This document shows, piece by piece, positions 1 through 8,446 of a stretch of 64,000 nt of DNA. Made by a program: the position numbers and the translations under genes. This stretch comes from Saccharomycopsis fibuligera x Saccharomycopsis cf. fibuligera (lineage: Eukaryota > Ascomycota > Saccharomycetes > Ascoideales > Saccharomycopsidaceae). The notes under the pieces are model-generated. The model was given only the letters and a program-made list of their open reading frames with translations, did not search any database and was not told the origin of the DNA. Location: positions 372,001 to 436,000 of the forward strand of contig CP012811.1 in NCBI GenBank assembly GCA_001936135.1, given 5' to 3'. Position 1 is the first letter of the stretch. Each line of letters starts with the position of its first letter.

Positions 1-816
1 TGGACCAGCCAAGACAACAGTCTTGCCAATCAAGGCAAAGATGCTATCGCCCAAATAATACTGCAAAAAGAAAACTTCCAAAGCAATAAGCGAAGCAATG
101 AAACTGATCTTGTAAACTGAATCTATTGGTTTATCTTCAGGGCCACTAAATCTCTTAAAGTTGACATTTCCATGCATGAAGACTGTAAACACAAAGTTAC
201 CCAAAGCACCAACAATAAGAGCAATGAAAACTAATGCAATCACTGGGTTAGTTTGTTTTGCTGGTTTTTGGAAAATATGGAAAATTTCCGGCTTTGCACC
301 AAATCTCGTTGGTTGCTTAAAGTTCTTGGATAAAGATTCAACAATTTTGGAGTTCACTTTAACACTAGCCAATTTTTTCAATGATGGTTGGTTAGCGTTG
401 ACAAAGTCACCCAAGATGACGTTAATATCGAGACCACGATCTTGGCCATTATGAAGAATCAAATTTTTTGAAAGTTTGTTAACGGGGATGGATAATTCTG
501 CATTGCCATTAGAATCAACTTTGGGAATAAATGACTGTTCTAATTCGTCATCTTGCTTGGAGACTAACACGACTACTTGATTTGGTCTGAATGGTTGTTT
601 TGTGTCTTGGTCCAAAATTTGGAATTTCAAGTCAATTGATTCTTTGTCACTATTAATAATGAGCGCTTCGTTGGCAGCCGGCTTGCAACAGGTGAATTTT
701 GCCTTTTGAGTAGCGCCAATGGAGATGAGGCCGTTTTCCACCTTGAATGCACTTATCAACGATGCAAAAAGGGCAATGAACAAAAGCACTGTCCGGCTTT
801 GGATTCCGTGATACAT
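1..816 (-). CDS. SWP1: Oligosaccharyltransferase subunit Swp1 (ribophorin II), 3' end outside window
   Basis: Subunit of the ER oligosaccharyltransferase that N-glycosylates nascent secretory proteins. The reading frame opens at ATG 816-814 and runs 272 codons without a stop to the left edge, so the C-terminus is missing; yeast Swp1 is about 286 residues, so nearly all is present. I see a hydrophobic signal peptide (about residues 8-22), a lumenal domain beginning KVENGLISIG, then the conserved GAKPEIFHIFQKP stretch that precedes the membrane segments in Swp1/ribophorin II, a first membrane helix (VIALVFIALIVGALGNFVF) and a second near the edge (ISFIASLIALEVFFLQYYLG). Family membership rests on this architecture and the PEI-H-FQKP motif. 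The CDC45 3' end lies 353 bp upstream, in the same orientation. Confidence 0.9.
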   Translation of the reverse strand, partial: MYHGIQSRTVLLFIALFASLISAFKVENGLISIGATQKAKFTCCKPAANEALIINSDKESIDLKFQILDQDTKQPFRPNQVVVLVSKQDDELEQSFIPKVDSNGNAELSIPVNKLSKNLILHNGQDRGLDINVILGDFVNANQPSLKKLASVKVNSKIVESLSKNFKQPTRFGAKPEIFHIFQKPAKQTNPVIALVFIALIVGALGNFVFTVFMHGNVNFKRFSGPEDKPIDSVYKISFIASLIALEVFFLQYYLGDSIFALIGKTVVLAGP

Positions 817-1169
817 TATTATGGATTGGCTTGTGATAAAACTGGGAGACGTGTAGAATATATTGTAACTCTTCAGCACAGCCCTTGTCCAGTATACTTA
901 GCCAGTTTATTCAATGCTGCTGCTATGCTTCTCCATTGGCGTTATTTTGTTATAATTGTCAACTGTTAACGTGTCTCGTATGTCGGGGCTTGCAACCAGT
1001 TTTCTTCCCAGTCACCCGCCATACCAGGGCTGCTTAACACATATATGCGCATGCGTCTTCTCGATATCAACATGAAAAGCTTCTACAATATATTCACAAC
1101 AACACCTCCTACAAGCTCCAATCAGTCCGATGAAAATTGTGTTTCGTTTTATTAAGTACTCATTATATC
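817..1169. other. Intergenic, SWP1 promoter and CDC45 3' flank
   Basis: 353 bp between two minus-strand genes. It must hold the CDC45 terminator and the SWP1 promoter. No repeat, RNA gene or convincing additional ORF was seen; an 87-codon plus-strand ORF here overlaps the SWP1 start antisense and looks like chance. Confidence 0.6.
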
Positions 1170-3467
1170 CTACACCAAGCCACATAATGTCAACTTCTCC
1201 AAAAATGGCGTAAGATCATCTTTCCGGATTTCAATCACCGAGCTTTCAAAACTATCGATTCTCACTTTAGCCCCCGTGGTGCCTGCCACTTGCTGGAATG
1301 CTACACTAAACGTATTCAATAGCGTCTTGTTCATCAACAACCCATCATCGGCTGTCGGTTCTCCGCCATTTTTGCTTCTTTTGGCTTTTTTCCTCTGATG
1401 GTGAGGATCTTGATTATAGCTATTGTTGTTGTGATTATTGTGACTGTCTCGTGGATAAAGTGGAGCTAATCCAACCACAAGATACGTATCAGTTTCTGAA
1501 TCAAGAGCCGCTAGAACTAATGGTAATAGTGGTTGATATTCGAGCTCAGCTAAACTTTCAAGAACCCATTGGCCCAACCTTGTAAGATTCAATGGGTTAC
1601 GGTAAAAGGCCAAATTCGCAATAAATTCATCCTTTAGCACAATTAACCGGAAGACTCGTAAATTCTTAATCATCTTCTTTTCCATTATCATCACCCCGGT
1701 TTTGAAAATCACTTGTTGGTAATCTTTAGCAATATCTAACCCTTTATTAATCAAATCAATTCCGCTGATTTTTTTGCTTGGGTCCCTCTTAGAAGTGGAT
1801 ATTTTTTCCGTTGATAATGCATCCCATGAGTTCCAGAAATTACTGACCCATCGCTTCTCCTTTTGTACAAGTTTCCTAGTGATCGCAGCTTGTTCATTCT
1901 CATTAAGTAAATTATCTTCAGCTTCTCCAGCTGCAGCTTCGGCAGCTTCTTGATTTTCTTTGTCTCCATCATTACCATTATTACCCTTTCCATAACCATT
2001 GCCGTTACCAAAGCCATCGGGTATGTCTTCTCTATCATGTTGTAGTAAAGCGACTAATGATTCCACAAACTCACTAGCGGAAATCGACCCTTTGTAACCA
2101 AAATGTCTAACAAAGCCTTCCCTCATTAAATCTTCAAGATCATATAACCCAAGATATTTCTTAAAAATTGAGTTTAATTTCTTCTTGATGTCAATGTCCA
2201 TGTATAGCCAGTTCTGGTTCGCTACTTGTAAGCTTATGCCCATCTTGGCAAACATCTTATTTAGTTTCTTTCGGCCTTCTTCTTGCCATAATAATAACTT
2301 CGAATTTACATAATTGGAATACAAGAAGCTATTATACAAGGACCAATGGCGTAGTAGGAACAAATAATAGTCTCTATCTATGGCAATATAAGATGCGTCA
2401 CCGTTCAGTCGCCGTGAACTTGAATTGCCACCACCACCACCGTTAATACCTCCGCTGCCGCCCCCAGCAAATGCGTTCATTCTGGTGACTTCATCCCGTA
2501 GAAGCGGGTACAATTTCTTGTATACTTGAGGATAACTATAATCCAAAGATGTTGTGCCAATAATAGAAAGCCAAAGGGTATCCAAATTGGCTTCATTGTC
2601 ATTAAGTGATGAGATCATTGCATAAATTTGGCCTGTGGCTGAAGTAATGATGGTTGTGCCTTGGGAATAGTATTTTTCTAAAACTTCTTCGCATTCGCTG
2701 ATTAATTCATCTTTTTTTCTTTTTTTGCTTTGTCTGGTTTCTTCAGAGTTTTCAATAATGCCATCTTCGCCATCGTCATTTTCTGTGTCGTTGTCGTTGT
2801 CACTATCTAAATCGTGTACTCTTGGGGCACGGGGCACTGCTTCTTTTCTGCCATCTTGTTCATCGTTGTCACCATCTTCTTGGTCATCTTCCTCATCGCT
2901 GTCATCTTCTTGTTGCTGTAGCTCGAGCAATTGCTGATATGCTGCCTTTTCTTGCTTCAATTCCTCATCAATGTATCCATCATCAAAACACGATACGAGA
3001 TGAGAGCCAAACACATTATCCAAATTCCAAGGCCGATGTCCATCAATAACATAAATTCTTCTCCTAAGCTTAATCTTAGGCTTATTGCTAGATCTTCCTC
3101 TCGACCGCTGTCCTTCCAACTCTTCACTATCTACTTCTTCTTGTTCTTCTTCCTCAATAAACTCATCAGCATTAATGTCAAAAAGACTTTCAATATCCAC
3201 CATCGCACCACAGCCAACCAAGATTATATTCGTAATATCATCATCAAGCTTATCGTAGTGGCTTTTCAAGTCGGAATAGCCAACCACTGGAATCAATTGG
3301 AATGGAATCAATTGTTTTTTGAAAAGCATGGATAAAATTTTGGCGGCACAAAGGGCATCGATGCTGAGACAGGATGCGTATATTACTAGTTTGCAAGTAG
3401 AGTGAGATAGTGAGGTTTGTTTGATAATTTTGAACGCTCGAGCATATTGATCTGGGTTCAAGTACAT
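1170..3467 (-). CDS. CDC45: DNA replication initiation factor Cdc45
   Basis: Cdc45 is the C of the CMG replicative helicase (Cdc45-Mcm2-7-GINS) loaded at origins in S phase. The 765-residue frame shows the N-terminal DHH-like fold signature (LVIYASCLSIDALCAAKIL), the IILVGCGAMVDIE strand and the conserved YVIDGHRPWNLDNVFG motif near residue 135-155, followed by the usual acidic linker and a C-terminal domain ending near VIEIRKDDLTPFLEKL. It is longer than the 650-residue S. cerevisiae protein because of an extended Asp/Glu-rich linker (about residues 165-255), a Gly/Ser-rich loop near 335-350 and Asn/Gly/Glu-rich low complexity near 490-520. Start ATG 3467-3465 is the first in frame. Two MluI cell-cycle boxes lie 358 and 420 bp upstream, matching G1/S expression known for CDC45 in yeast. 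Confidence 0.97.
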   Translation of the reverse strand: MYLNPDQYARAFKIIKQTSLSHSTCKLVIYASCLSIDALCAAKILSMLFKKQLIPFQLIPVVGYSDLKSHYDKLDDDITNIILVGCGAMVDIESLFDINADEFIEEEEQEEVDSEELEGQRSRGRSSNKPKIKLRRRIYVIDGHRPWNLDNVFGSHLVSCFDDGYIDEELKQEKAAYQQLLELQQQEDDSDEEDDQEDGDNDEQDGRKEAVPRAPRVHDLDSDNDNDTENDDGEDGIIENSEETRQSKKRKKDELISECEEVLEKYYSQGTTIITSATGQIYAMISSLNDNEANLDTLWLSIIGTTSLDYSYPQVYKKLYPLLRDEVTRMNAFAGGGSGGINGGGGGNSSSRRLNGDASYIAIDRDYYLFLLRHWSLYNSFLYSNYVNSKLLLWQEEGRKKLNKMFAKMGISLQVANQNWLYMDIDIKKKLNSIFKKYLGLYDLEDLMREGFVRHFGYKGSISASEFVESLVALLQHDREDIPDGFGNGNGYGKGNNGNDGDKENQEAAEAAAGEAEDNLLNENEQAAITRKLVQKEKRWVSNFWNSWDALSTEKISTSKRDPSKKISGIDLINKGLDIAKDYQQVIFKTGVMIMEKKMIKNLRVFRLIVLKDEFIANLAFYRNPLNLTRLGQWVLESLAELEYQPLLPLVLAALDSETDTYLVVGLAPLYPRDSHNNHNNNSYNQDPHHQRKKAKRSKNGGEPTADDGLLMNKTLLNTFSVAFQQVAGTTGAKVRIDSFESSVIEIRKDDLTPFLEKLTLCGLV

Positions 3468-3824
3468 TATTGTGGTTGTGATATTGGTATGGTATTGTTG
3501 TGTTTATGAGTCAGATATGAAAGGGCGCTGTTATATTAATAGAAACTGGGAACTGGAGACTGAAATGAGCTTCCGCAACAGCTCTATATTATTATAGTGA
3601 CTATAGTATTATCAAACGAATGTAAGCAACGAATATAAGAGGCCTACAATGCAAAACAGCAGGCTGTGACCTTGGCCTAACTCTTTATTGCTATAAGTGA
3701 TGTGTGATGTATGTAGTAAAAGTATTTTAAACGTGGAACTCGCCTGGAGAAAGATTAAAAACGGAAAGGTACAATTATAGACAATCAAAAACGTTTTCTA
3801 TACTTATTCACTATTGACAAAAAA

Positions 3825-3892
3825 ACGCGTACGCAGGGAAACTGAAATCAAAAAAAAAATATATTTAGAAAAAGAATTTAAAAAAAACGCGT
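3825..3892. promoter_or_regulatory. Pair of MCB (ACGCGT) boxes upstream of CDC45
   Basis: Exact ACGCGT palindromes at 3825-3830 and 3887-3892, each preceded by an A-run. In yeasts this is the site of MBF (Mbp1/Swi6), which drives G1/S transcription of replication genes. Placement 358 and 420 bp upstream of the CDC45 start is consistent with control of CDC45; the sites are symmetric, so LCL2 could also respond. That MBF binds here is inference. Confidence 0.75.
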
Positions 3893-4180
3893 CGCTAAAA
3901 CTTCTGGTCACATGCATGCTCATGTGTAAGTATCCGTCACTATGGCTCCTGATAATGGAAAAAAAAAAAAAAAAGACAAATGTCACCAATTGTTGACAGA
4001 GAAATAGCTCTGATTATATATAGGAAGATCAAAAGAAGGCGCGCATCGAGCTTTCAGATCATCACTGTGGCAAGATCGTTAACTTGAAAGACTGTTTGTC
4101 CCTTTTTCCTTGACCCTTCATACTTCAAGGACACTGCTAAAAAAGTAAATCAGAATATAACTTAGTGCAATACGGCATAA

Positions 4181-4220
4181 TACAATACAATACAATACAA
4201 TACAATACAATACAATACAA
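4181..4220 (+). repeat. (TACAA)8 microsatellite abutting the LCL2 start codon
   Basis: Eight perfect TACAA units, ending one base before the LCL2 ATG at 4222, so the repeat forms the last 40 nt of the 5' leader. Period 5 is not a multiple of 3, and no upstream ATG lies inside it. Confidence 0.9.
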
Positions 4221-4221
4221 T

Positions 4222-4758
4222 ATGAAGTTCCAAACAAGCAGTATAATAATGAGCCTAATGTTGATTTCTGGGACTCATGGGTTTTTCAATTTTTTCCAGC
4301 AACAAGAACAACATCATGAAGAACAGCCATACGAGCAACAAGTGCTAAATTGTAAGTAGTAATAATCGTAATTTTCAGAAGCAAGATGATTTTTTAGTAC
4401 CTGATCTAGCTTTCAACCATCTGCAATGAATGCTCATGAACTCAAACCACAAACTTGGCTCCAAAAAGTACAAAATACTAACACAAACATTTTCATAGCT
4501 GACTGCAAAGAATACGTCTGTCCAGGTACAAAGCAATGTGTCAAAACCCCAATTGACTGCGATTGTCCATTTCCATCCTCCCAGCTAAAATGCGTTTTAC
4601 CAAACAAGAAAAATTACGTTTGTATTTCCAAGCCGGCCATTATAGATAACGATAAATTACAACAAGTGTATGATGACCCTGTGGCTGGCCCAAAGGCTCA
4701 TAATAAAGGGGTTAGAGATTGCGGATGGGTGACTGATGCTTGGAATGGTAAGGTGTAA
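4222..4758 (+). CDS. LCL2: Lcl2-like secreted/ER protein, one intron
   Basis: Small protein with a signal peptide, linked in yeast to chronological lifespan and ER-associated degradation. It needs splicing: exon 1 4222-4351, intron 4352-4498 (147 nt), exon 2 4499-4758. The donor is GTAAGT, there is a perfect TACTAAC branch site at 4476-4482, and the acceptor is TTTCATAG. The joined product is 129 residues: signal peptide 1-20, a short Gln/Glu-rich stretch, then the Cys-rich family core beginning DCKEYVCPGTKQCV and CDCPFPSSQLKCVLP, ending in a CGWVTDAWNGKV tail. Without splicing, exon 1 stops at TAG 4357. Length and the CPFPSSQLKCVLP signature agree with LCL2 (131 residues in S. cerevisiae). 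Confidence 0.93.
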
Positions 4759-5099
4759 GGAGACTATTTTTTATTGTTATTGTTATTGTTATTAAATTAC
4801 TAGTCTTTTTTTTTTATAGAGTGAAGAATAAATTTACAAATATGTATGATATATTCATTACTGTCCTCTTGTTTCTGTTTAGTCAGTCTGCTTTTTCCCT
4901 CCTCATTTACTCAATAGTAAGTTATTGGGCATTTGTTGGGAAGGATCCGATTTGAAATTAGCTTTATATTATGCTACATTCTACATACAACCATAGCCAA
5001 AACCGAAACAAAATGCATAAATTCATCACCGAATACTATCGTTAATATAAAAAAAAAAGCTATTATTTGCTAAAAAGGGCCAAAATAAATAAATAATTA
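4759..5099. other. LCL2/SEN2 convergent 3' intergenic region
   Basis: 341 bp between two convergent stops, with T-rich and A-rich tracts suited to polyadenylation. Nothing else recognised. Confidence 0.6.
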
Positions 5100-6548
5100 T
5101 TAATCTCTGTTTCTGCTTGGAAGCCATCTTCTATAAACAACCTCCGTTATCTTATACAACTCAAACAACTCCTTAAAAAGCCTACTAACCTCCAAATCTC
5201 TCTTCTCGTAGTCTTTACTCAATTCCCATGTTTCCAACTGTTGCAAGACATTTTGAAACTTCTCCACCGGTGGAGTGTCAACATAGACAAATACCAATGT
5301 CTTTCTAACCCCGCCAATAACTCGAACAAGACTTGAAAATTGTACAAAATCCAAATTATCAATAATATCTTGTTTTGTCTTATTGTTTGAATTTTCTAGT
5401 ACATGAAAACAATATTCAGCATGATGAAACGGTGGTCCTTTGTCGTAAAGTAAGTAATCCACACCAAATTTGATTCCTGATCTGACACACCAGCCTTGGG
5501 ATCGATAATGATGGTATGCGACGTAATGGAGTATAAAATTTTCATTTCCTTTGAGTGATGATGATATTTGGCCATTTTTGAAATTACTCAAGTGACTCGA
5601 CTGAGACAACTCAATACATTTTTTGAAAGTTTGTAGTGCGGACAATCCATGTTGACTTAACAAATTACTTTGGCATAAGATATTCACTCTATCCAAGGCA
5701 AACTTTAAAAAGAATGCCTCCACAGGCATAAGTTGCAAATATTCCAATTGGACTAATTTTTGTTGATCTTCTTTGCTTAACAAAATCAACGCTTGGTCTT
5801 CTTTTCGTAGCTCGGTTTTCTCATCATATAAGGAAACCCGATTATTAGCTTTGAAAACCTTAATATTCATGTTCTTCAATGATAAATTCTTCAAATCATC
5901 TAACTCTTGTTTCAACCGACGTAACTCTTGTTCATTTTGATCCTTCTCAACATGGCTCTTTGCGCTTTTTTGCTGCTCCATCACTCGGGATAGTTCATTT
6001 TCAAGCTTTAATTCCTTATTTTCGTAAAATTCTCTCATTTGCTTGAATTTTTTTCGTTCTGCTCTTCTAAGCGCCGTTACTTCTTCTGAAGTCAAATCCT
6101 TCTCTGTATAATTTTGCACTAAATGCAATCTTCTTTCAGTTCGCTCATACCACGTTGGCTCACTTCGACTTAGGATACCTTTACCAAAAAATCCATCTCT
6201 CCAAAGCTTCATTGCATCAGAATCACTAGCATCTTTGCTGATATCAATGTCAACCTTAAAAACTCCGTGGTCCGTTAAAATCACTTTAATGGGGGTATTT
6301 TTGGTGGTGTAGTTTTTGGATTGGGCATTGCATATGGCAACTGCGTTCTCTAGCAATTCTTTGGTGAATTTTGAATAAGAGGTGCTGTAATATAGTAAGC
6401 ATCGAAGCCACGATATTGGATTATATGAAATGAGCTGAGGAAAGGCAGAAGAAATTGTTGTTAAGTCTGGCTCATTACTGTACACTAACTCAACGGGAAG
6501 TGGATTCTTATGGATTGATGCCAACTTCTTCTTATTGAATTTACTCAT
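5100..6548 (-). CDS. SEN2: tRNA-splicing endonuclease catalytic subunit Sen2
   Basis: Sen2 cuts the 5' splice site of tRNA introns within the Sen2-Sen15-Sen34-Sen54 complex, which in yeast sits on the mitochondrial outer surface. The 482-residue frame has an N-terminal domain, a charged coiled-coil middle (about residues 150-225) and the C-terminal nuclease domain with the hallmark block RSGIKFGVDYLLYDKGPP followed by FHHAEY. The expected catalytic triad is present: Tyr368, His376 and a Lys in GGVRK (about residue 416). Start ATG 6548-6546 follows an AT-rich leader. The longer size than S. cerevisiae (377 residues) comes from the coiled-coil. Two intron-containing tRNA genes, its predicted substrates, are in this window. 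Confidence 0.97.
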   Translation of the reverse strand: MSKFNKKKLASIHKNPLPVELVYSNEPDLTTISSAFPQLISYNPISWLRCLLYYSTSYSKFTKELLENAVAICNAQSKNYTTKNTPIKVILTDHGVFKVDIDISKDASDSDAMKLWRDGFFGKGILSRSEPTWYERTERRLHLVQNYTEKDLTSEEVTALRRAERKKFKQMREFYENKELKLENELSRVMEQQKSAKSHVEKDQNEQELRRLKQELDDLKNLSLKNMNIKVFKANNRVSLYDEKTELRKEDQALILLSKEDQQKLVQLEYLQLMPVEAFFLKFALDRVNILCQSNLLSQHGLSALQTFKKCIELSQSSHLSNFKNGQISSSLKGNENFILHYVAYHHYRSQGWCVRSGIKFGVDYLLYDKGPPFHHAEYCFHVLENSNNKTKQDIIDNLDFVQFSSLVRVIGGVRKTLVFVYVDTPPVEKFQNVLQQLETWELSKDYEKRDLEVSRLFKELFELYKITEVVYRRWLPSRNRD

Positions 6549-7599
6549 TATTAGTGTTATTAATCGACTAGTAATTAATTATAATTAGTTATTATTGTTC
6601 GCTATTGTGGTAATCAGAGAATTTTGAAAAAAAAAAGTGTTGTTTATTGAAAAGATAGGAGAAGTTAAAGAATGTAAATAAAGGGAAGAAGATAAAAGAT
6701 AAGAAATATGAAAACAGAAAAGAAAATCGATTATTTAAAAACTTGAATACAATGTTAGTCACTTGGGCCTGGTAAGCGATGCATGAGGAATAAATAATTA
6801 AAAACAATTTAATGTTACTATCGTTTGATTGTACTAAAAGTATCAGATACCGTTGTAGTCTTTGAGAAATCATTGCTCACATAGAAAATTCAAGCAATAA
6901 ATCAAATTATCATCACCTAGAGAAGCAAATCAAACATAATAAACAAAATCATATATTCAACAACAATGCATTATTGTGAAACAATAGATCAAAAACATAC
7001 GATTCTTTAGCTCAATTAAATTCAGCAGTTAACTTGAACAAAAAGAAGCACTCTTAACTCTGTTTCTGTTTCTTTCTTGTATACTAGAAGAAAAAAGAAG
7101 AAGTAAGAGGAGATGAAGAGAAACTAAAAAATTTTCATGAGCTCTCACTTTAATAGTAAAAAAAAAAGATGAAAAAGTTGGAAAAAGTGAAGAGTGCGTT
7201 AGGAGCCCATAGCGGTGGAAAATTGTGTATCGTAAACGAGCACCAGAGACTCCACATACAAGCCCTGGATTTCGAGAATCGCACAAAAAATTCAAATCTT
7301 TCGAGAGCAAAGGCAATTGCCAAAAAGTAATTGTATTTTGAAATTTTTTTTTGTTTTATTAGTTACTAACTGGATAGAAGCTTCTAAACGCAGAGCTCAG
7401 ACTTTCCCCTTACAAGAATTTCCGATTAGAATGTTACACATTTACTTGCTACACTAATTTTTGACTTCCTTCCAAACAAGCTGTAAACTTCTTCTAAACA
7501 AGTATTAAATTGGTGGCAAAATGTTTGCCGTTATATATATCATCCTATTTGCTGTGTTTCCACGTACGAACAGACAAGTACGGATACATCTCCTGCGAC
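6549..7599. other. SEN2 upstream / IRC19 downstream region
   Basis: 1,051 bp between two minus-strand genes. Most is very AT-rich. A patch at about 7160-7330 is clearly more GC-rich and contains a 53-codon plus-strand ORF (listed separately). A TACTAAC followed by a TAG lies at about 7362-7378 on the plus strand. No known RNA gene could be identified. Confidence 0.5.
7169..7330 (+). other. Unexplained GC-richer patch with 53-codon ORF
   Basis: ATG 7169 to TAA 7330 encodes 53 residues, basic and Leu/Ala-containing, ending AKAIAKK. I do not recognise it. The patch is less AT-rich than its flanks, which suggests either a small gene or an RNA. A TACTAAC/TAG pair 35-48 bp downstream could be an intron end, but the only candidate donor (GTAATT overlapping the stop) is non-consensus and the frame then stops within a few codons. 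Equally likely a non-coding RNA or chance. Confidence 0.2.
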
Positions 7600-8130
7600 T
7601 CATAAATCAATGTTATGATTCGCATTGAAAATCAGTAGAAACTTATCAAAGGCATCTTCTTTTTTCAACCCATCATTACCATAGGTCGTTTCTCTCGTTA
7701 TTCTTGGTCTAAATTTGGGACTGTATACCTGTCGCTGTTTGGAAAAATAATTTACCAACACATTATTTATGATTTTTTCTGCATGGTCTGATTTTTCTGG
7801 ATTATCAGAGAATGAGGTCTGCAAAAAATACAATGTATTGAGAGCTCTGTCAGTTATTTCCTCAAACTCCTTCTGCACCTGCTGCTGTTCCTGCTGTTGG
7901 GCAAACTTGAATCGCACATACTCTTTATAAGTCTTCCTCACGTCAGCTCTAGTAGACACAAATGGCGCAAGTCGAATGAACCTATAGTATAAAGCAAGAT
8001 ATTGAGATCTTGGTGTCTTAATTTTGGCCAATTGTATTTTTGTGATTGTGTATGGTTTGACTTTTTTGATTATTGCATGTTCTGCAGTGATTATCGCTTT
8101 TGCTGTTTCTATTTGAGGTTTTGGTATCAT
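7600..8130 (-). CDS. IRC19: Irc19/Rrg4-like mitochondrial protein
   Basis: Ortholog of a poorly understood yeast protein needed for respiratory growth and linked to spontaneous recombination foci. The 176-residue frame contains the family features I recognise: TAKAIIT near residue 9, an aromatic/basic block YYRFIRLAPF (LYR-like), and VRKTYKEYVRFKF. The C-terminal half has an acidic/Gln-rich helix and ends in a short hydrophobic tail. It is shorter than the 230-residue S. cerevisiae protein. ATG 8130-8128 is the first in frame. The tRNA-Val gene lies 243 bp upstream on the same strand. The assignment rests on the N-terminal half only; function is taken from the family name. Confidence 0.65.
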   Translation of the reverse strand: MIPKPQIETAKAIITAEHAIIKKVKPYTITKIQLAKIKTPRSQYLALYYRFIRLAPFVSTRADVRKTYKEYVRFKFAQQQEQQQVQKEFEEITDRALNTLYFLQTSFSDNPEKSDHAEKIINNVLVNYFSKQRQVYSPKFRPRITRETTYGNDGLKKEDAFDKFLLIFNANHNIDL

Positions 8131-8372
8131 TATTGTGCTATTGTGTTGTTAGTGTTATTGTTATTGTTATTCAGAGTTTTACGGATGACTTGTAGAATTT
8201 GTATGTGAAATGTATATGATATTTGTGCAAAGCACGAGTTCTTAAAACTGGTAAATTGAAGACAAAAACAATATTGTGCTTAAATGTGATTCAGTTGCAT
8301 TAAAAGTCAAAAGAAAGATTTGATGATGAGATGATCGGAGAAAAAATAAAATAGTTCGAGAAAGGAAAAAAA

Positions 8373-8446
8373 TGATTTCGCCCAGGATCGAACTGGGGAC
8401 GTTCTGCGTGTTAAGCAGATGCCATAACCAACTAGACCACGAAACC
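8373..8446 (-). tRNA. tRNA-Val (anticodon AAC)
   Basis: On the minus strand a 74-nt cloverleaf: acceptor GGTTTCG pairs with CGAAATC, D-arm with TGGTCTAGTTGG (A box), anticodon loop CTTAACACG giving AAC, T-arm with GGTTCG-type B box sequence AGTTCGATCC, discriminator A. No intron. No T-run of four or more appears immediately 3' on that strand; short T-runs follow a few bases downstream. Confidence 0.95.

Larger units (their letters stand above)
3468..4221. other. CDC45/LCL2 divergent intergenic region
   Basis: 754 bp shared upstream region of two divergent genes. It contains two ACGCGT boxes (annotated separately), several poly(A) runs, a TATA-like TATATATAGG near 4015-4024 suited to LCL2, and a pentanucleotide repeat that ends one base before the LCL2 ATG. 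Short ORFs here are A-run driven and not credible. Confidence 0.7.

Noticed and set aside
6592-6873. 93-codon minus-strand ORF upstream of SEN2
   Set aside because: Phe/Leu/Ser-rich from A-rich DNA, no motif; lies in the SEN2 promoter.
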